Below are positions 1-5,159 of a stretch of 5,601 bases of DNA, piece by piece. The notes under the pieces are model-generated. The model saw nothing but the letters and a program-made list of their open reading frames with translations, had not been told where the DNA came from and did no database searches. The stretch comes from an uncultured Collinsella sp. (GTDB taxonomy: Bacteria; Actinomycetota; Coriobacteriia; Coriobacteriales; Coriobacteriaceae), in contig URNQ01000130.1 of NCBI GenBank assembly GCA_900549245.1, positions 1-5,601 of the forward strand, in the 5' to 3' direction. The position numbers were made by a program, and so were the translations under genes. Within the stretch, counting starts at the first letter, position 1. Each line of letters begins with the position of its first letter.

Positions 1-465
1 GGTGCCGTCGGTGCCCACGACCTGCTCGTTGAGTACCTTGCCATCCTGAATGTCGTAGATCTTGAACTGCTTGCTGCGGCCAAAGTGCATAAAGATGTTG
101 CCGTTGTCGTACGTGGTTGCCACCCTCATGGTGTCGACCTCCTTTGCTGGCCATGCGGCCGTCGTTGCGGTGATGGGGGAGTACGCGATATTGCCGCCCT
201 CGATGACGAGCGCCCGCCCGTTGACCAGCGCGTTTGCCACCTTGCGATGTGCGCGGCTGCAGATGGCCGCCACGGTGGCGCGGGCGATGCCCATTTGCTG
301 GGCGACGGCCTCCTGATTGAGGCCTTCCAGGTCGCACAGGCGCAGTACTTCGAGCTCATCGACCGTCATCTCGATGGCGTCTCCGCTGGCAAGGCCGTCG
401 GGGGTAAAGCCGCGATATTCGGGGATGATCCCAACACGGCGTAATTTTTCGCATCTTCCTGCCAC
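1..465 (-). CDS. DUF134/UPF0251 HTH protein fused to NifX/NifB-type (dinitrogenase FeMo-cofactor) domain, C-terminus beyond window
   Basis: The minus-strand frame is open from a GTG at 463-465 to the window edge: 155 residues, 3' end missing. Residues 1-105 look like the DUF134/UPF0251 family: a short basic, cysteine-containing start (AGRCEKLRRVG), then DELEVLRLCDLEGLNQEAVA and MGIARATVAAICSRAHRKVA (about 36-78), a sigma-70 region 4-like helix-turn-helix. From residue 113 (MRVATTYDNG, then FMHFGRSKQFKIYDI at 125-139) it begins a NifX/NifB/MTH1175-type domain, a fold that binds metal clusters or cofactors in nitrogenase and related systems. The GTG has GGAGAG at 469-474 just upstream, and no ATG precedes residue 32 in frame. 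Role is inferred: a DNA-binding regulator whose second domain may sense iron-sulfur or cofactor state. No nitrogenase gene is visible here, so a nitrogen-fixation role should not be assumed. A palindrome lies 14 bp upstream of the start codon. Confidence 0.85.
   Translation of the reverse strand, partial: MAGRCEKLRRVGIIPEYRGFTPDGLASGDAIEMTVDELEVLRLCDLEGLNQEAVAQQMGIARATVAAICSRAHRKVANALVNGRALVIEGGNIAYSPITATTAAWPAKEVDTMRVATTYDNGNIFMHFGRSKQFKIYDIQDGKVLNEQVVGTDGT
127..145 (-). promoter_or_regulatory. Near-consensus internal Shine-Dalgarno plus in-frame ATG at the DUF134/NifX domain junction
   Basis: Read on the minus strand, AAAGGAGGT (137-145) is followed after 7 bases by ATG (127-129). That ATG is in the same frame as the fusion protein (residue 113) and is exactly the first residue of the NifX-like domain. 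It is the best ribosome binding site in the window, better than the one before the gene's own GTG. It could start a separate short NifX-like protein from the same mRNA, or be the relic of two adjacent genes that fused when the first lost its stop codon. Function is unproven. Confidence 0.6.
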
Positions 466-478
466 ACTCTCTCCAAAT

Positions 479-492
479 CTGACATATGTCAG
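479..492. promoter_or_regulatory. Perfect 14-bp palindrome, probable operator of the DUF134-NifX gene
   Basis: CTGACATATGTCAG reads identically on both strands over all 14 positions. It ends 14 bp upstream of the GTG start of the minus-strand DUF134 gene, just behind its ribosome binding site. A symmetric site of this size suits a dimeric repressor. The adjacent HTH protein is the obvious candidate (autoregulation), but this is inference. Confidence 0.5.
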
Positions 493-530
493 TAATGGGA
501 TAGCGTGTATGCGGTTCCGCACAAGCTTTT

Positions 531-544
531 TTAGCATATGTCAG
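531..544. repeat. Second, imperfect copy of the 14-bp palindrome
   Basis: TTAGCATATGTCAG matches the palindrome at 479-492 at 11 of 14 positions and keeps the right-hand ten bases (CATATGTCAG) exactly. The two centres are 52 bp apart, close to five helical turns, which would put both sites on the same DNA face and allow co-operative or looped binding. It overlaps the candidate -10 box of the minus-strand promoter. Confidence 0.45.
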
Positions 545-561
545 AAATTCAAAGTTGTTAC
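533..561 (-). promoter_or_regulatory. Candidate promoter of the DUF134-NifX gene
   Basis: On the minus strand, GTAACA (556-561) and TATGCT (533-538) are separated by 17 bases, each matching the sigma-70 consensus at 4 of 6 positions. A transcript from here would start near 525 and have a leader of about 60 bases. The -10 box lies inside the imperfect palindrome, so a protein bound there would block it. The match is only moderate. Confidence 0.3.
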
Positions 562-611
562 GTCTGCGATTGTGGGGGTGCTGGCTGCCGTGCATTGCGT
601 GTGCCGACCCA

Positions 612-629
612 AGTGTCCAATCCGACACT
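612..629. promoter_or_regulatory. Inverted repeat AGTGTC-N6-GACACT in the thyA upstream region
   Basis: Six-base arms at 612-617 and 624-629 are perfect inverted repeats around a 6-base centre. They cover the position where a -35 element for the TACAAT box at 642 would sit, where no good TTGACA match exists. This suits an operator or activator site for thyA transcription. The binding protein is unknown; the sequence does not match the LexA or NrdR box consensus I know. Confidence 0.35.
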
Positions 630-641
630 GCGCGCCTGGGC

Positions 642-647
642 TACAAT
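642..647 (+). promoter_or_regulatory. thyA: Candidate -10 box of thyA
   Basis: TACAAT matches the -10 consensus at 5 of 6 positions and would give a start near 654 and a leader of about 28 bases before the thyA ATG. No convincing -35 hexamer lies 16-18 bases upstream, so the promoter may be weak or activator dependent. Confidence 0.35.
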
Positions 648-681
648 TAAAATCGCTTATAGGCGACTGACAGGAGGGTCA

Positions 682-1530
682 ATGAGCAAGGCTGATCAAC
701 AGTTTGTAACCATGTGCCGCGATATTCTGGACCATGGCACCACCACCGAGGGCCAAAAGGTCCGCCCGGTGTGGGAGGATTGCACTCCTGCCTATACCAT
801 TAAAAACTTTGGTGTCACGGCACGCTATGACCTGCGTGAGGAGTTTCCGGCGCTTACCTTGCGTCGTACGGCCCTCAAATCTGCCATGGATGAGATCCTA
901 TGGATCTATCAAAAGAAGTCCAATAACGTGCATGACCTCAACAGCCATATTTGGGATGAGTGGGCCGACGAGACTGGCTCCATCGGCAAGGCCTACGGGT
1001 ATCAGATTGGGCAGAAGAGCCATTATGCCGAGGGCGACTTTGACCAGATGGATCGCGTGCTGTACGACCTTAAGAACACGCCGTACAGCCGCCGCATTAT
1101 GACGAACACCTATGTGTTTAGCGACCTGTCCGAGATGCACCTGTATCCGTGTGCCTACAGCGTGACGTATAACGTGACGCAGCGTCCGCAGGATGATAAA
1201 CCGACGCTCAACATGATTCTCAACCAGCGCAGCCAGGATATTTTGGCTGCGAACAACTGGAATGTGTGCCAGTACGCCATTTTGCTGATGATGGTCGCGC
1301 AGTCGGTCGATATGATTCCCGGCGAGCTGCTGCATGTGATTGCCGATGCCCACATTTACGACCGTCATGTCGATATCGTTCGCGAGCTTATTGAGCGTCC
1401 GCAGTTTGCTGCGCCCAAGGTAACGCTCAACCCCGATGTGCATGACTTCTATGCGTTTACGACCGATGATCTGATCGTCGAGGGCTATGAGCACGGCCCT
1501 CAGGTCAAGAACATCCCCATTGCGGTGTAG
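682..1530 (+). CDS. thyA: Thymidylate synthase
   Basis: Cytosolic enzyme converting dUMP and 5,10-methylene-tetrahydrofolate to dTMP and dihydrofolate; 282 residues. Family landmarks: WEDCTPAYTI near 31-40, RR at 137-138 (phosphate binding), catalytic Cys157 in MHLYPCAYSVTYNV, NQRSQD at 181-186 with Asn194 after it, and HIYDRH with His224 and Tyr226. The familiar E. coli-type PCH and QRSCD motifs appear here as PCA and QRSQD; I recall a Gram-positive ThyA subfamily with LYPCAYS, so this looks like subfamily character rather than damage. The ATG at 682 was chosen because AGGAGG at 672-677 precedes it by 4 bases; the frame is open to an ATG at 538, but the 48 upstream codons cover the candidate promoter and do not look like the family. 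folA follows after nine bases, implying one operon. Confidence 0.96.
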   Translation: MSKADQQFVTMCRDILDHGTTTEGQKVRPVWEDCTPAYTIKNFGVTARYDLREEFPALTLRRTALKSAMDEILWIYQKKSNNVHDLNSHIWDEWADETGSIGKAYGYQIGQKSHYAEGDFDQMDRVLYDLKNTPYSRRIMTNTYVFSDLSEMHLYPCAYSVTYNVTQRPQDDKPTLNMILNQRSQDILAANNWNVCQYAILLMMVAQSVDMIPGELLHVIADAHIYDRHVDIVRELIERPQFAAPKVTLNPDVHDFYAFTTDDLIVEGYEHGPQVKNIPIAV

Positions 1531-1539
1531 GTGACGCGC

Positions 1540-2058
1540 ATGACGTGTAAGCTTTCTGCCATTGTCGCCGTGTGTGATGACTGGGGCATTGGTTGCGAGG
1601 GCGACATGGTGGTGTCCAATCGCTCCGATATGCGCCATTTTGTGGCGTGCACCAAAGGCTGTCCGGTCATTATGGGACGCAAGACGCTGCTGAGTTTTCC
1701 CGGTGGGCGCCCGCTTAAGAATCGACGCAATATCGTGCTCACGCGCGATGGGGACTTTGCTCCCATGGGCGTCGACGTGGTGCATAGCATCGACGAAGCG
1801 CTCGCCGCGGTAGCCGATGAGCCCGTTGCGTGGGTGATTGGCGGCGGCGAGGTATATCGACAGTTTTTGCCGTATTGCGTGGAGGCCGAGGTTACGCATA
1901 ACCATTGCGTGCATGACGTGGATACGTACTTTCCCGATTTGGATGCCGATCCCGCGTGGGAGATTGCGCGGCGTGACGGTGTTGCCACGATTGCTTCGGG
2001 CGAGGGAGACGAGGGTGTCGATTATGAGTTCGTGACGTATCGTCGCGTTGAGGCGTAA
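1540..2058 (+). CDS. folA: Dihydrofolate reductase
   Basis: NADPH-dependent reduction of dihydrofolate to tetrahydrofolate, replenishing the cofactor oxidised by the thymidylate synthase encoded just upstream; 172 residues, usual length. Visible: LSAIVAVCDDWGIGCEGDM (5-23), Asp30 in SNRSDMRHF (the active-site acid, E. coli Asp27), VIMGRKT (43-49), NRRNIVLTR (61-69) and WVIGGGEVYRQFLP (98-111), the nucleotide-binding loop. The usual Leu-Pro-Trp of the active-site loop reads Met-Val-Val (23-25). ATG at 1540 is preferred because AGGTGA at 1529-1534 overlaps the thyA stop and lies 5 bases before it; an in-frame GTG at 1531 would add three residues but has no such site. Translational coupling with thyA is likely. 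Confidence 0.95.
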   Translation: MTCKLSAIVAVCDDWGIGCEGDMVVSNRSDMRHFVACTKGCPVIMGRKTLLSFPGGRPLKNRRNIVLTRDGDFAPMGVDVVHSIDEALAAVADEPVAWVIGGGEVYRQFLPYCVEAEVTHNHCVHDVDTYFPDLDADPAWEIARRDGVATIASGEGDEGVDYEFVTYRRVEA

Positions 2059-2100
2059 ATCGTCTGGCGTGAACGGTATCATCGGGTTGTTTGAATGCAT

Positions 2101-2123
2101 GGGGCGGCGCTTAGCGTCGCCTC
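2101..2123 (+). terminator. GC-rich hairpin after folA, weak intrinsic terminator
   Basis: A 10-pair stem (2101-2110 with 2114-2123, including two G-U pairs) closes on a TTA loop and is followed by GTTTGG rather than a clean run of T. It lies 42 bases after the folA stop and ahead of the methyltransferase gene. It probably reduces read-through; the short T stretch argues against full termination. Confidence 0.4.
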
Positions 2124-2126
2124 GTT

Positions 2127-2135
2127 TGGTATAGA
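2127..2135 (+). promoter_or_regulatory. Candidate extended -10 promoter for the TrmH/SpoU methyltransferase gene
   Basis: TGGTATAGA matches the extended -10 pattern (TGn followed by a TATAAT-like box, 2130-2135). It would give a start near 2142 and a leader of about 26 bases. No good -35 is present, and the hairpin arm covers that position. If used, the transcript begins after the in-frame ATG at 2135, favouring the ATG at 2168. Confidence 0.35.
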
Positions 2136-2167
2136 TGTGCTGTAAAGAAGGGTGCGGGCTGGCTGCT

Positions 2168-3082
2168 ATGACTGATGCCGTTGAGGTGCTGCGAATCGAT
2201 TCTCTCGAGGACGAGCGGCTCGATGCCTACGTGCGACTGACCGAGCGTGAGCTTCGCTGCGTGCTGGAGCCGCAGAAGGGCATTTTTATCGCCGAGAGTG
2301 CCAAGGTCATCGAGCGTGCGGTTCGCGCCGGATACGAGCCGGTGAGCTTTCTTTTGGGCGAGCGCTGGCTCGACCAGATGATGCCGCTGTTTGAGCGCCT
2401 GATTGTGCGCGAGGGTGCGGGTCCGGTTCCTGTGTTCGTTGCCTCCATGGAGCTTATGGAGCAGCTGACGGGCTTCAATGTGACGCGCGGTGCGCTCGCG
2501 GCATTCCGTCGTCCACGTCAGATTCCGGTAGCCGAGTTCTTGGGTGGCGTCGTCGATGCGGCGGGGGAGCGCCCGGTGCGCGTGTGCGTGCTCGAGGGCA
2601 TTGTCGACCACACCAACGTCGGCGCGATTTTCCGCTCGGCGGCTGCGCTGAACGTCGATGGCATTTTGGTGAGCCCTACGTGCTGCGATCCGCTGTACCG
2701 TCGCTCGGCCCGCGTGAGCATGGGCACGGTGTTTCAGGTGCCCTGGACGCGCATTGGCAGCGAGGCGCGCGTATGGCCTTATGATGGGCTGGCGGCGCTG
2801 CACGATGCCGGCTTTTCGTGTGCCGCCATGGCGCTGACGGATGATTCGGTGTCGTTGGACGATTTCGCGCTGCAGGAGATTGACCGCCTGGCAATCTTTA
2901 TGGGCACCGAGGGTGCCGGCCTGGGTGCCAAGACCATCGCGGGCTGTGATCGGGCCGTGCGCATTCCGATGGCGCACGGGGTCGATTCGCTCAACGTGGC
3001 CGCGGCGAGTGCCGTCGCCTTTTGGCAGCTGTGTCCGCACGTGAGCAACGAGTACCACTATCAGCCGGGTTTGTATCACTAG
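2168..3082 (+). CDS. TrmH/SpoU-family RNA 2'-O-ribose methyltransferase
   Basis: SAM-dependent SPOUT methyltransferase acting on rRNA or tRNA ribose; 304 residues. The N-terminal part (about 12-105) resembles the SpoU substrate-binding domain (DAYVRLTERELR, then GIFIAESAKVIERAV). The C-terminal trefoil-knot domain has all three family motifs: DHTNVGAIFRSAAAL (147-161, with Asn150 and catalytic-type Arg156), IFMGTEGAGL (243-252) and VDSLNVAAASAVAF (272-285). Target nucleotide cannot be told from sequence, so no symbol is given. ATG 2168 is preferred; an in-frame ATG at 2135 adds 11 residues (MCCKEGCGLAA) with no ribosome binding site and overlaps the candidate -10 box. Neither start has a strong Shine-Dalgarno, the nearest being AAGGG at 2148-2152. 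Located downstream of thyA-folA on the same strand but 109 bases away with a hairpin between. Confidence 0.9.
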   Translation: MTDAVEVLRIDSLEDERLDAYVRLTERELRCVLEPQKGIFIAESAKVIERAVRAGYEPVSFLLGERWLDQMMPLFERLIVREGAGPVPVFVASMELMEQLTGFNVTRGALAAFRRPRQIPVAEFLGGVVDAAGERPVRVCVLEGIVDHTNVGAIFRSAAALNVDGILVSPTCCDPLYRRSARVSMGTVFQVPWTRIGSEARVWPYDGLAALHDAGFSCAAMALTDDSVSLDDFALQEIDRLAIFMGTEGAGLGAKTIAGCDRAVRIPMAHGVDSLNVAAASAVAFWQLCPHVSNEYHYQPGLYH

Positions 3083-3121
3083 CCGAGTGTGATATCCGAG
3101 TCGTGCCAGTGGGGGTGATTC

Positions 3122-3127
3122 TATAAT
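3122..3127 (+). promoter_or_regulatory. Consensus -10 box upstream of the MATE transporter
   Basis: A perfect TATAAT sits in the 126-base gap after the methyltransferase gene. Transcription would start near 3134, leaving a leader of about 75 bases, long enough for regulation. The -35 region (around 3099-3104) shows no TTGACA-like hexamer. I found no clear operator, tRNA or riboswitch fold in the remaining gap. Confidence 0.5.
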
Positions 3128-3208
3128 CTTCGCTTGGTGCTAGGCTGGTCATCAGTGTAACTATTATCAGCTGTTTTGTCGGTTGACGTGCGCTTTTGGG
3201 GAGGGCGT

Positions 3209-4558
3209 GTGGCTAAGAAATCTACGGCTATCGATGTAACGCAGGGTGTCATTTGGCAGCAGCTGCTTTCGCTGTGCGTTCCCATCTTCTTTAGCTCGTT
3301 TTTTCAGCAGGCATACACGCTTATCGGTACCTATATCGTCGGTCAGTTTGGCGGTAAGCTCGCGCTGGGCGGCATCCAGGCCACGATGGTTCTTACAGAG
3401 CTCTGCATTGGTTTTTGCGTCGGTGTGGGTGCTGGATGTGCCGTTATTACCGGTCAGTATTTTGGTCAGCACGATGATGAGCGACTGAGCCGTTCGGTCC
3501 ATACGGCCATGACGCTCGCGCTGGTGGGCGGTATCGTTTTCTCGATTCTTGGCATAGTGTTCGTTGAGCCCATGCTGGTGCTTATGAACACGCCGCATGA
3601 ACTATTGGCCGAGGGCGTGGCCTATGCTCGTTGCTATTTTGCCGCCATGGTTGCGGCGCTGCTGCTCAATATGGGAACGGCGCTGCTGCGCGCCGTGGGC
3701 GACACGCGCGGGCCTGCTGTGATCATCGCTTCCGGCTGCCTTGTTAATGCGGTGCTGGATGTCATTTTCGTTGCCGTGCTTCATATGGAGGCTCTGGGCT
3801 GCGGCATCGCGGTGGCGCTGACCATTTGCTCCAACGCCACGATGATCGTGATTCGTATGATGCACGCACCGGGTGCGTGGCGACTTTCGCTGTCCAAGCT
3901 CGGCATTGATCCTGGCATTTGTAAGAGCATGATCTCGTGTGGTCTGCCGCTTGGCTTTCAGTCTGCTGCGTATTCGATTTCCAACGTTTTGATTCAGGTG
4001 TCGGTCAACTCGTTTGGTGCCGATGTCACCACGGCGTGGGGTCTTTCGGGCCGCCTGGATGGCATTGTCTGGATGGTTACCGAGGCGCTTGGCGTGTCGA
4101 TCACCACGTTCTCTGCGCAGAACTTTGGCGCGCGCAACTACGAGCGCATGCGCAAGGGCTACCATACGTCGCTCGTGCTGTCGTTTATGCTCATTGGTGG
4201 TCTGTCTGCCGTGCTGCTGGTGTTCTCGGGCCCGTTGTCGCGTCTGTTTGTCAACGATGCTTCGATTTCGGCGTACACCACGACGATTCTTCATTTCATC
4301 GCGCCGTTCTACGCGATCTTCTCGATTATCGAAAACGCGTCTGGCTCCATCCGCGGCGCTGGCGTGAGCTTCCAGCCTATGATGCTCACGATCTTCGGCA
4401 CGGTCGTGCTCCGCGTAGCGTGGGTGTTCGCGATTATGCCGCTCGACCCCTCGCTCGAGCATCTGCTGCTGGTCTACCCCGTAACCTGGCTCATCACGGC
4501 AACGATGTTCACCATCTACCACCACAGCGGCAACTGGCTCGGCCGCGCCACCGCCTAG
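3209..4558 (+). CDS. MATE-family multidrug/metabolite efflux transporter
   Basis: Polytopic inner-membrane protein, 449 residues, expected to have 12 membrane segments and to export organic compounds in exchange for Na+ or H+. Its two halves show the internal twofold repeat of MATE proteins: LSLCVPIFFSSFFQQAYTLI (20-39) against SCGLPLGFQSAAYSISNVLI (243-262); ITGQYFGQHDDERLSRSVH (80-98) against FSAQNFGARNYERMRKGYH (301-319); and LLRAVGDTRGP (159-169) against GSIRGAGVSFQPM (379-391). Start GTG 3209 is chosen because GGGGAGG at 3198-3204 lies 4 bases upstream; in-frame TTG 3176 and GTG 3188 lack a site and would only add polar residues. Substrate is unknown; no drug-specific signature is visible and no regulator gene adjoins it. 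Runs tail to tail into cobO. Confidence 0.93.
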   Translation: MAKKSTAIDVTQGVIWQQLLSLCVPIFFSSFFQQAYTLIGTYIVGQFGGKLALGGIQATMVLTELCIGFCVGVGAGCAVITGQYFGQHDDERLSRSVHTAMTLALVGGIVFSILGIVFVEPMLVLMNTPHELLAEGVAYARCYFAAMVAALLLNMGTALLRAVGDTRGPAVIIASGCLVNAVLDVIFVAVLHMEALGCGIAVALTICSNATMIVIRMMHAPGAWRLSLSKLGIDPGICKSMISCGLPLGFQSAAYSISNVLIQVSVNSFGADVTTAWGLSGRLDGIVWMVTEALGVSITTFSAQNFGARNYERMRKGYHTSLVLSFMLIGGLSAVLLVFSGPLSRLFVNDASISAYTTTILHFIAPFYAIFSIIENASGSIRGAGVSFQPMMLTIFGTVVLRVAWVFAIMPLDPSLEHLLLVYPVTWLITATMFTIYHHSGNWLGRATA

Positions 4559-4585
4559 TCATTGGGGACGTTCTTAAACGACTAG
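4555..4585. terminator. Imperfect inverted repeat shared by convergent MATE and cobO gene ends
   Basis: CTAGTC (4555-4560) and GACTAG (4580-4585) are perfect inverted arms; one mismatch further in, two more pairs form, giving 8 of 9 pairs around a 13-base centre. Both stop codons lie in the arms (TAG 4556-4558 plus, TAG 4582-4584 minus). No T-run follows in either direction, so a role as a bidirectional terminator is possible but unproven. The centre holds GGGGACGTTCTT. Confidence 0.35.
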
Positions 4586-5067
4586 TATTCGATGCCTTGG
4601 CGGGCTAGGAGGCCTTCGTCGAAGTAGTGTTTGACGGGGCGCATTTCGGTGACCAGATCCGCAAGATCGGCGAGGGGGAGCAGGCCGCGGCCGGTGAGTA
4701 CGAGCTCTGTTGTGGCAGGCTTTGTCGCAATGAGCGCCTCGACATCCTCGCGCGTCACAAAACCGCGGCGCATCGCCTCGCCGAGTTCGTCCAGAATGAG
4801 CACATCGACCTGAGAGATTTGTTCGCGTGCCAGCTCCATGATCTGCGCGGCGCACGTCTCGGGCGTGTCACGGTCGGCCTGCACGATACGCAGTCCCAGG
4901 CGCGGCGCGGCATCGTGCTCGGCGCAGTGTAGCTTCTTTGCAAACTGCAGCATAAGCACGTTGAGTCCAAATCCCGTGGCGCGCATAGCGAGCCCCAGCG
5001 CGGCCGTGGTCTTGCCCTTGCCGTCGCCCGTATAGATTTGAACCTTGCCGACTTCCAGTGATGCCAT
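4582..5067 (-). CDS. cobO: Cob(I)yrinic acid a,c-diamide adenosyltransferase (CobO/CobA/BtuR type)
   Basis: ATP:corrinoid adenosyltransferase that attaches the 5'-deoxyadenosyl group to cob(I)alamin or precursors, giving the coenzyme form of B12; 161 residues, on the short side for the family. Landmarks: VQIYTGDGKGKTTAALGLAM (9-28) with the P-loop GDGKGKTT, an LMLQF strand (38-42), VLILDELGEAMRRG (89-102) as the Walker B-like strand, TELVLTGRGLLP (120-131), and the characteristic end MRPVKHYFDEGLLARQGIEY (142-161). The region between the LQF strand and the VDVLILDE strand is compact. ATG 5065-5067 follows AAAGGA (5073-5078) by 5 bases. No other cobalamin gene is visible, so it may serve salvage of imported corrinoids. 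Divergent from ftsH. Confidence 0.93.
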   Translation of the reverse strand: MASLEVGKVQIYTGDGKGKTTAALGLAMRATGFGLNVLMLQFAKKLHCAEHDAAPRLGLRIVQADRDTPETCAAQIMELAREQISQVDVLILDELGEAMRRGFVTREDVEALIATKPATTELVLTGRGLLPLADLADLVTEMRPVKHYFDEGLLARQGIEY

Positions 5068-5114
5068 CTCTATCCTTTCGTGCCCGGCGTCGGTTTATCG
5101 CCGTCCCGGTTGGG

Positions 5115-5122
5115 TATTCTAG
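5115..5122. promoter_or_regulatory. Overlapping divergent -10-like boxes between cobO and ftsH
   Basis: TATTCT (5115-5120, plus strand) and TAGAAT (5117-5122, read on minus) overlap around the palindrome TCTAGA. Each matches the -10 consensus at four or five positions. They would give leaders of about 33 bases for ftsH and 43 bases for cobO. No good -35 hexamers accompany either, so the call is tentative. Confidence 0.3.
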
Positions 5123-5159
5123 ATAGCATTATCAACCCCAGTAGATGGAGTTCAAGCAG

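Noticed and set aside
85..444. Plus-strand frames of 84-119 codons at the left edge
   Set aside because: They overlap the DUF134-NifX gene, whose minus-strand frame shows family motifs throughout; the plus frames show none.
538..681. N-terminal extension of thyA to the ATG at 538
   Set aside because: The added 48 residues are Cys- and Gly-rich, unlike the family, and cover the candidate promoter; a strong ribosome binding site precedes 682.
898..2100. A 400-codon open frame on the minus strand across thyA and folA
   Set aside because: It lies wholly antisense to two enzymes with clear motifs, is rich in Arg, His and Ile as codon-mirror frames in GC-rich DNA are, and shows no recognisable domain or ribosome binding site.
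3074..3094. Hairpin TATCAC...GTGATA around the stop codon of the methyltransferase gene as a terminator
   Set aside because: The stem is only six AT-rich pairs with a nine-base loop and no T-run follows.
3602..4525. A 307-codon minus-strand frame antisense to the MATE gene, and a similar 322-codon one at 2111-3079
   Set aside because: Composition is dominated by Arg, His, Asn and Gln with no hydrophobic core pattern; each mirrors the codon phase of the real gene on the other strand.
5085..5103. Five-pair dyad CGGCG...CGCCG in the cobO leader as a riboswitch or attenuator
   Set aside because: Too short, and no cobalamin riboswitch B12-box or other conserved elements could be seen in the 92-base gap.
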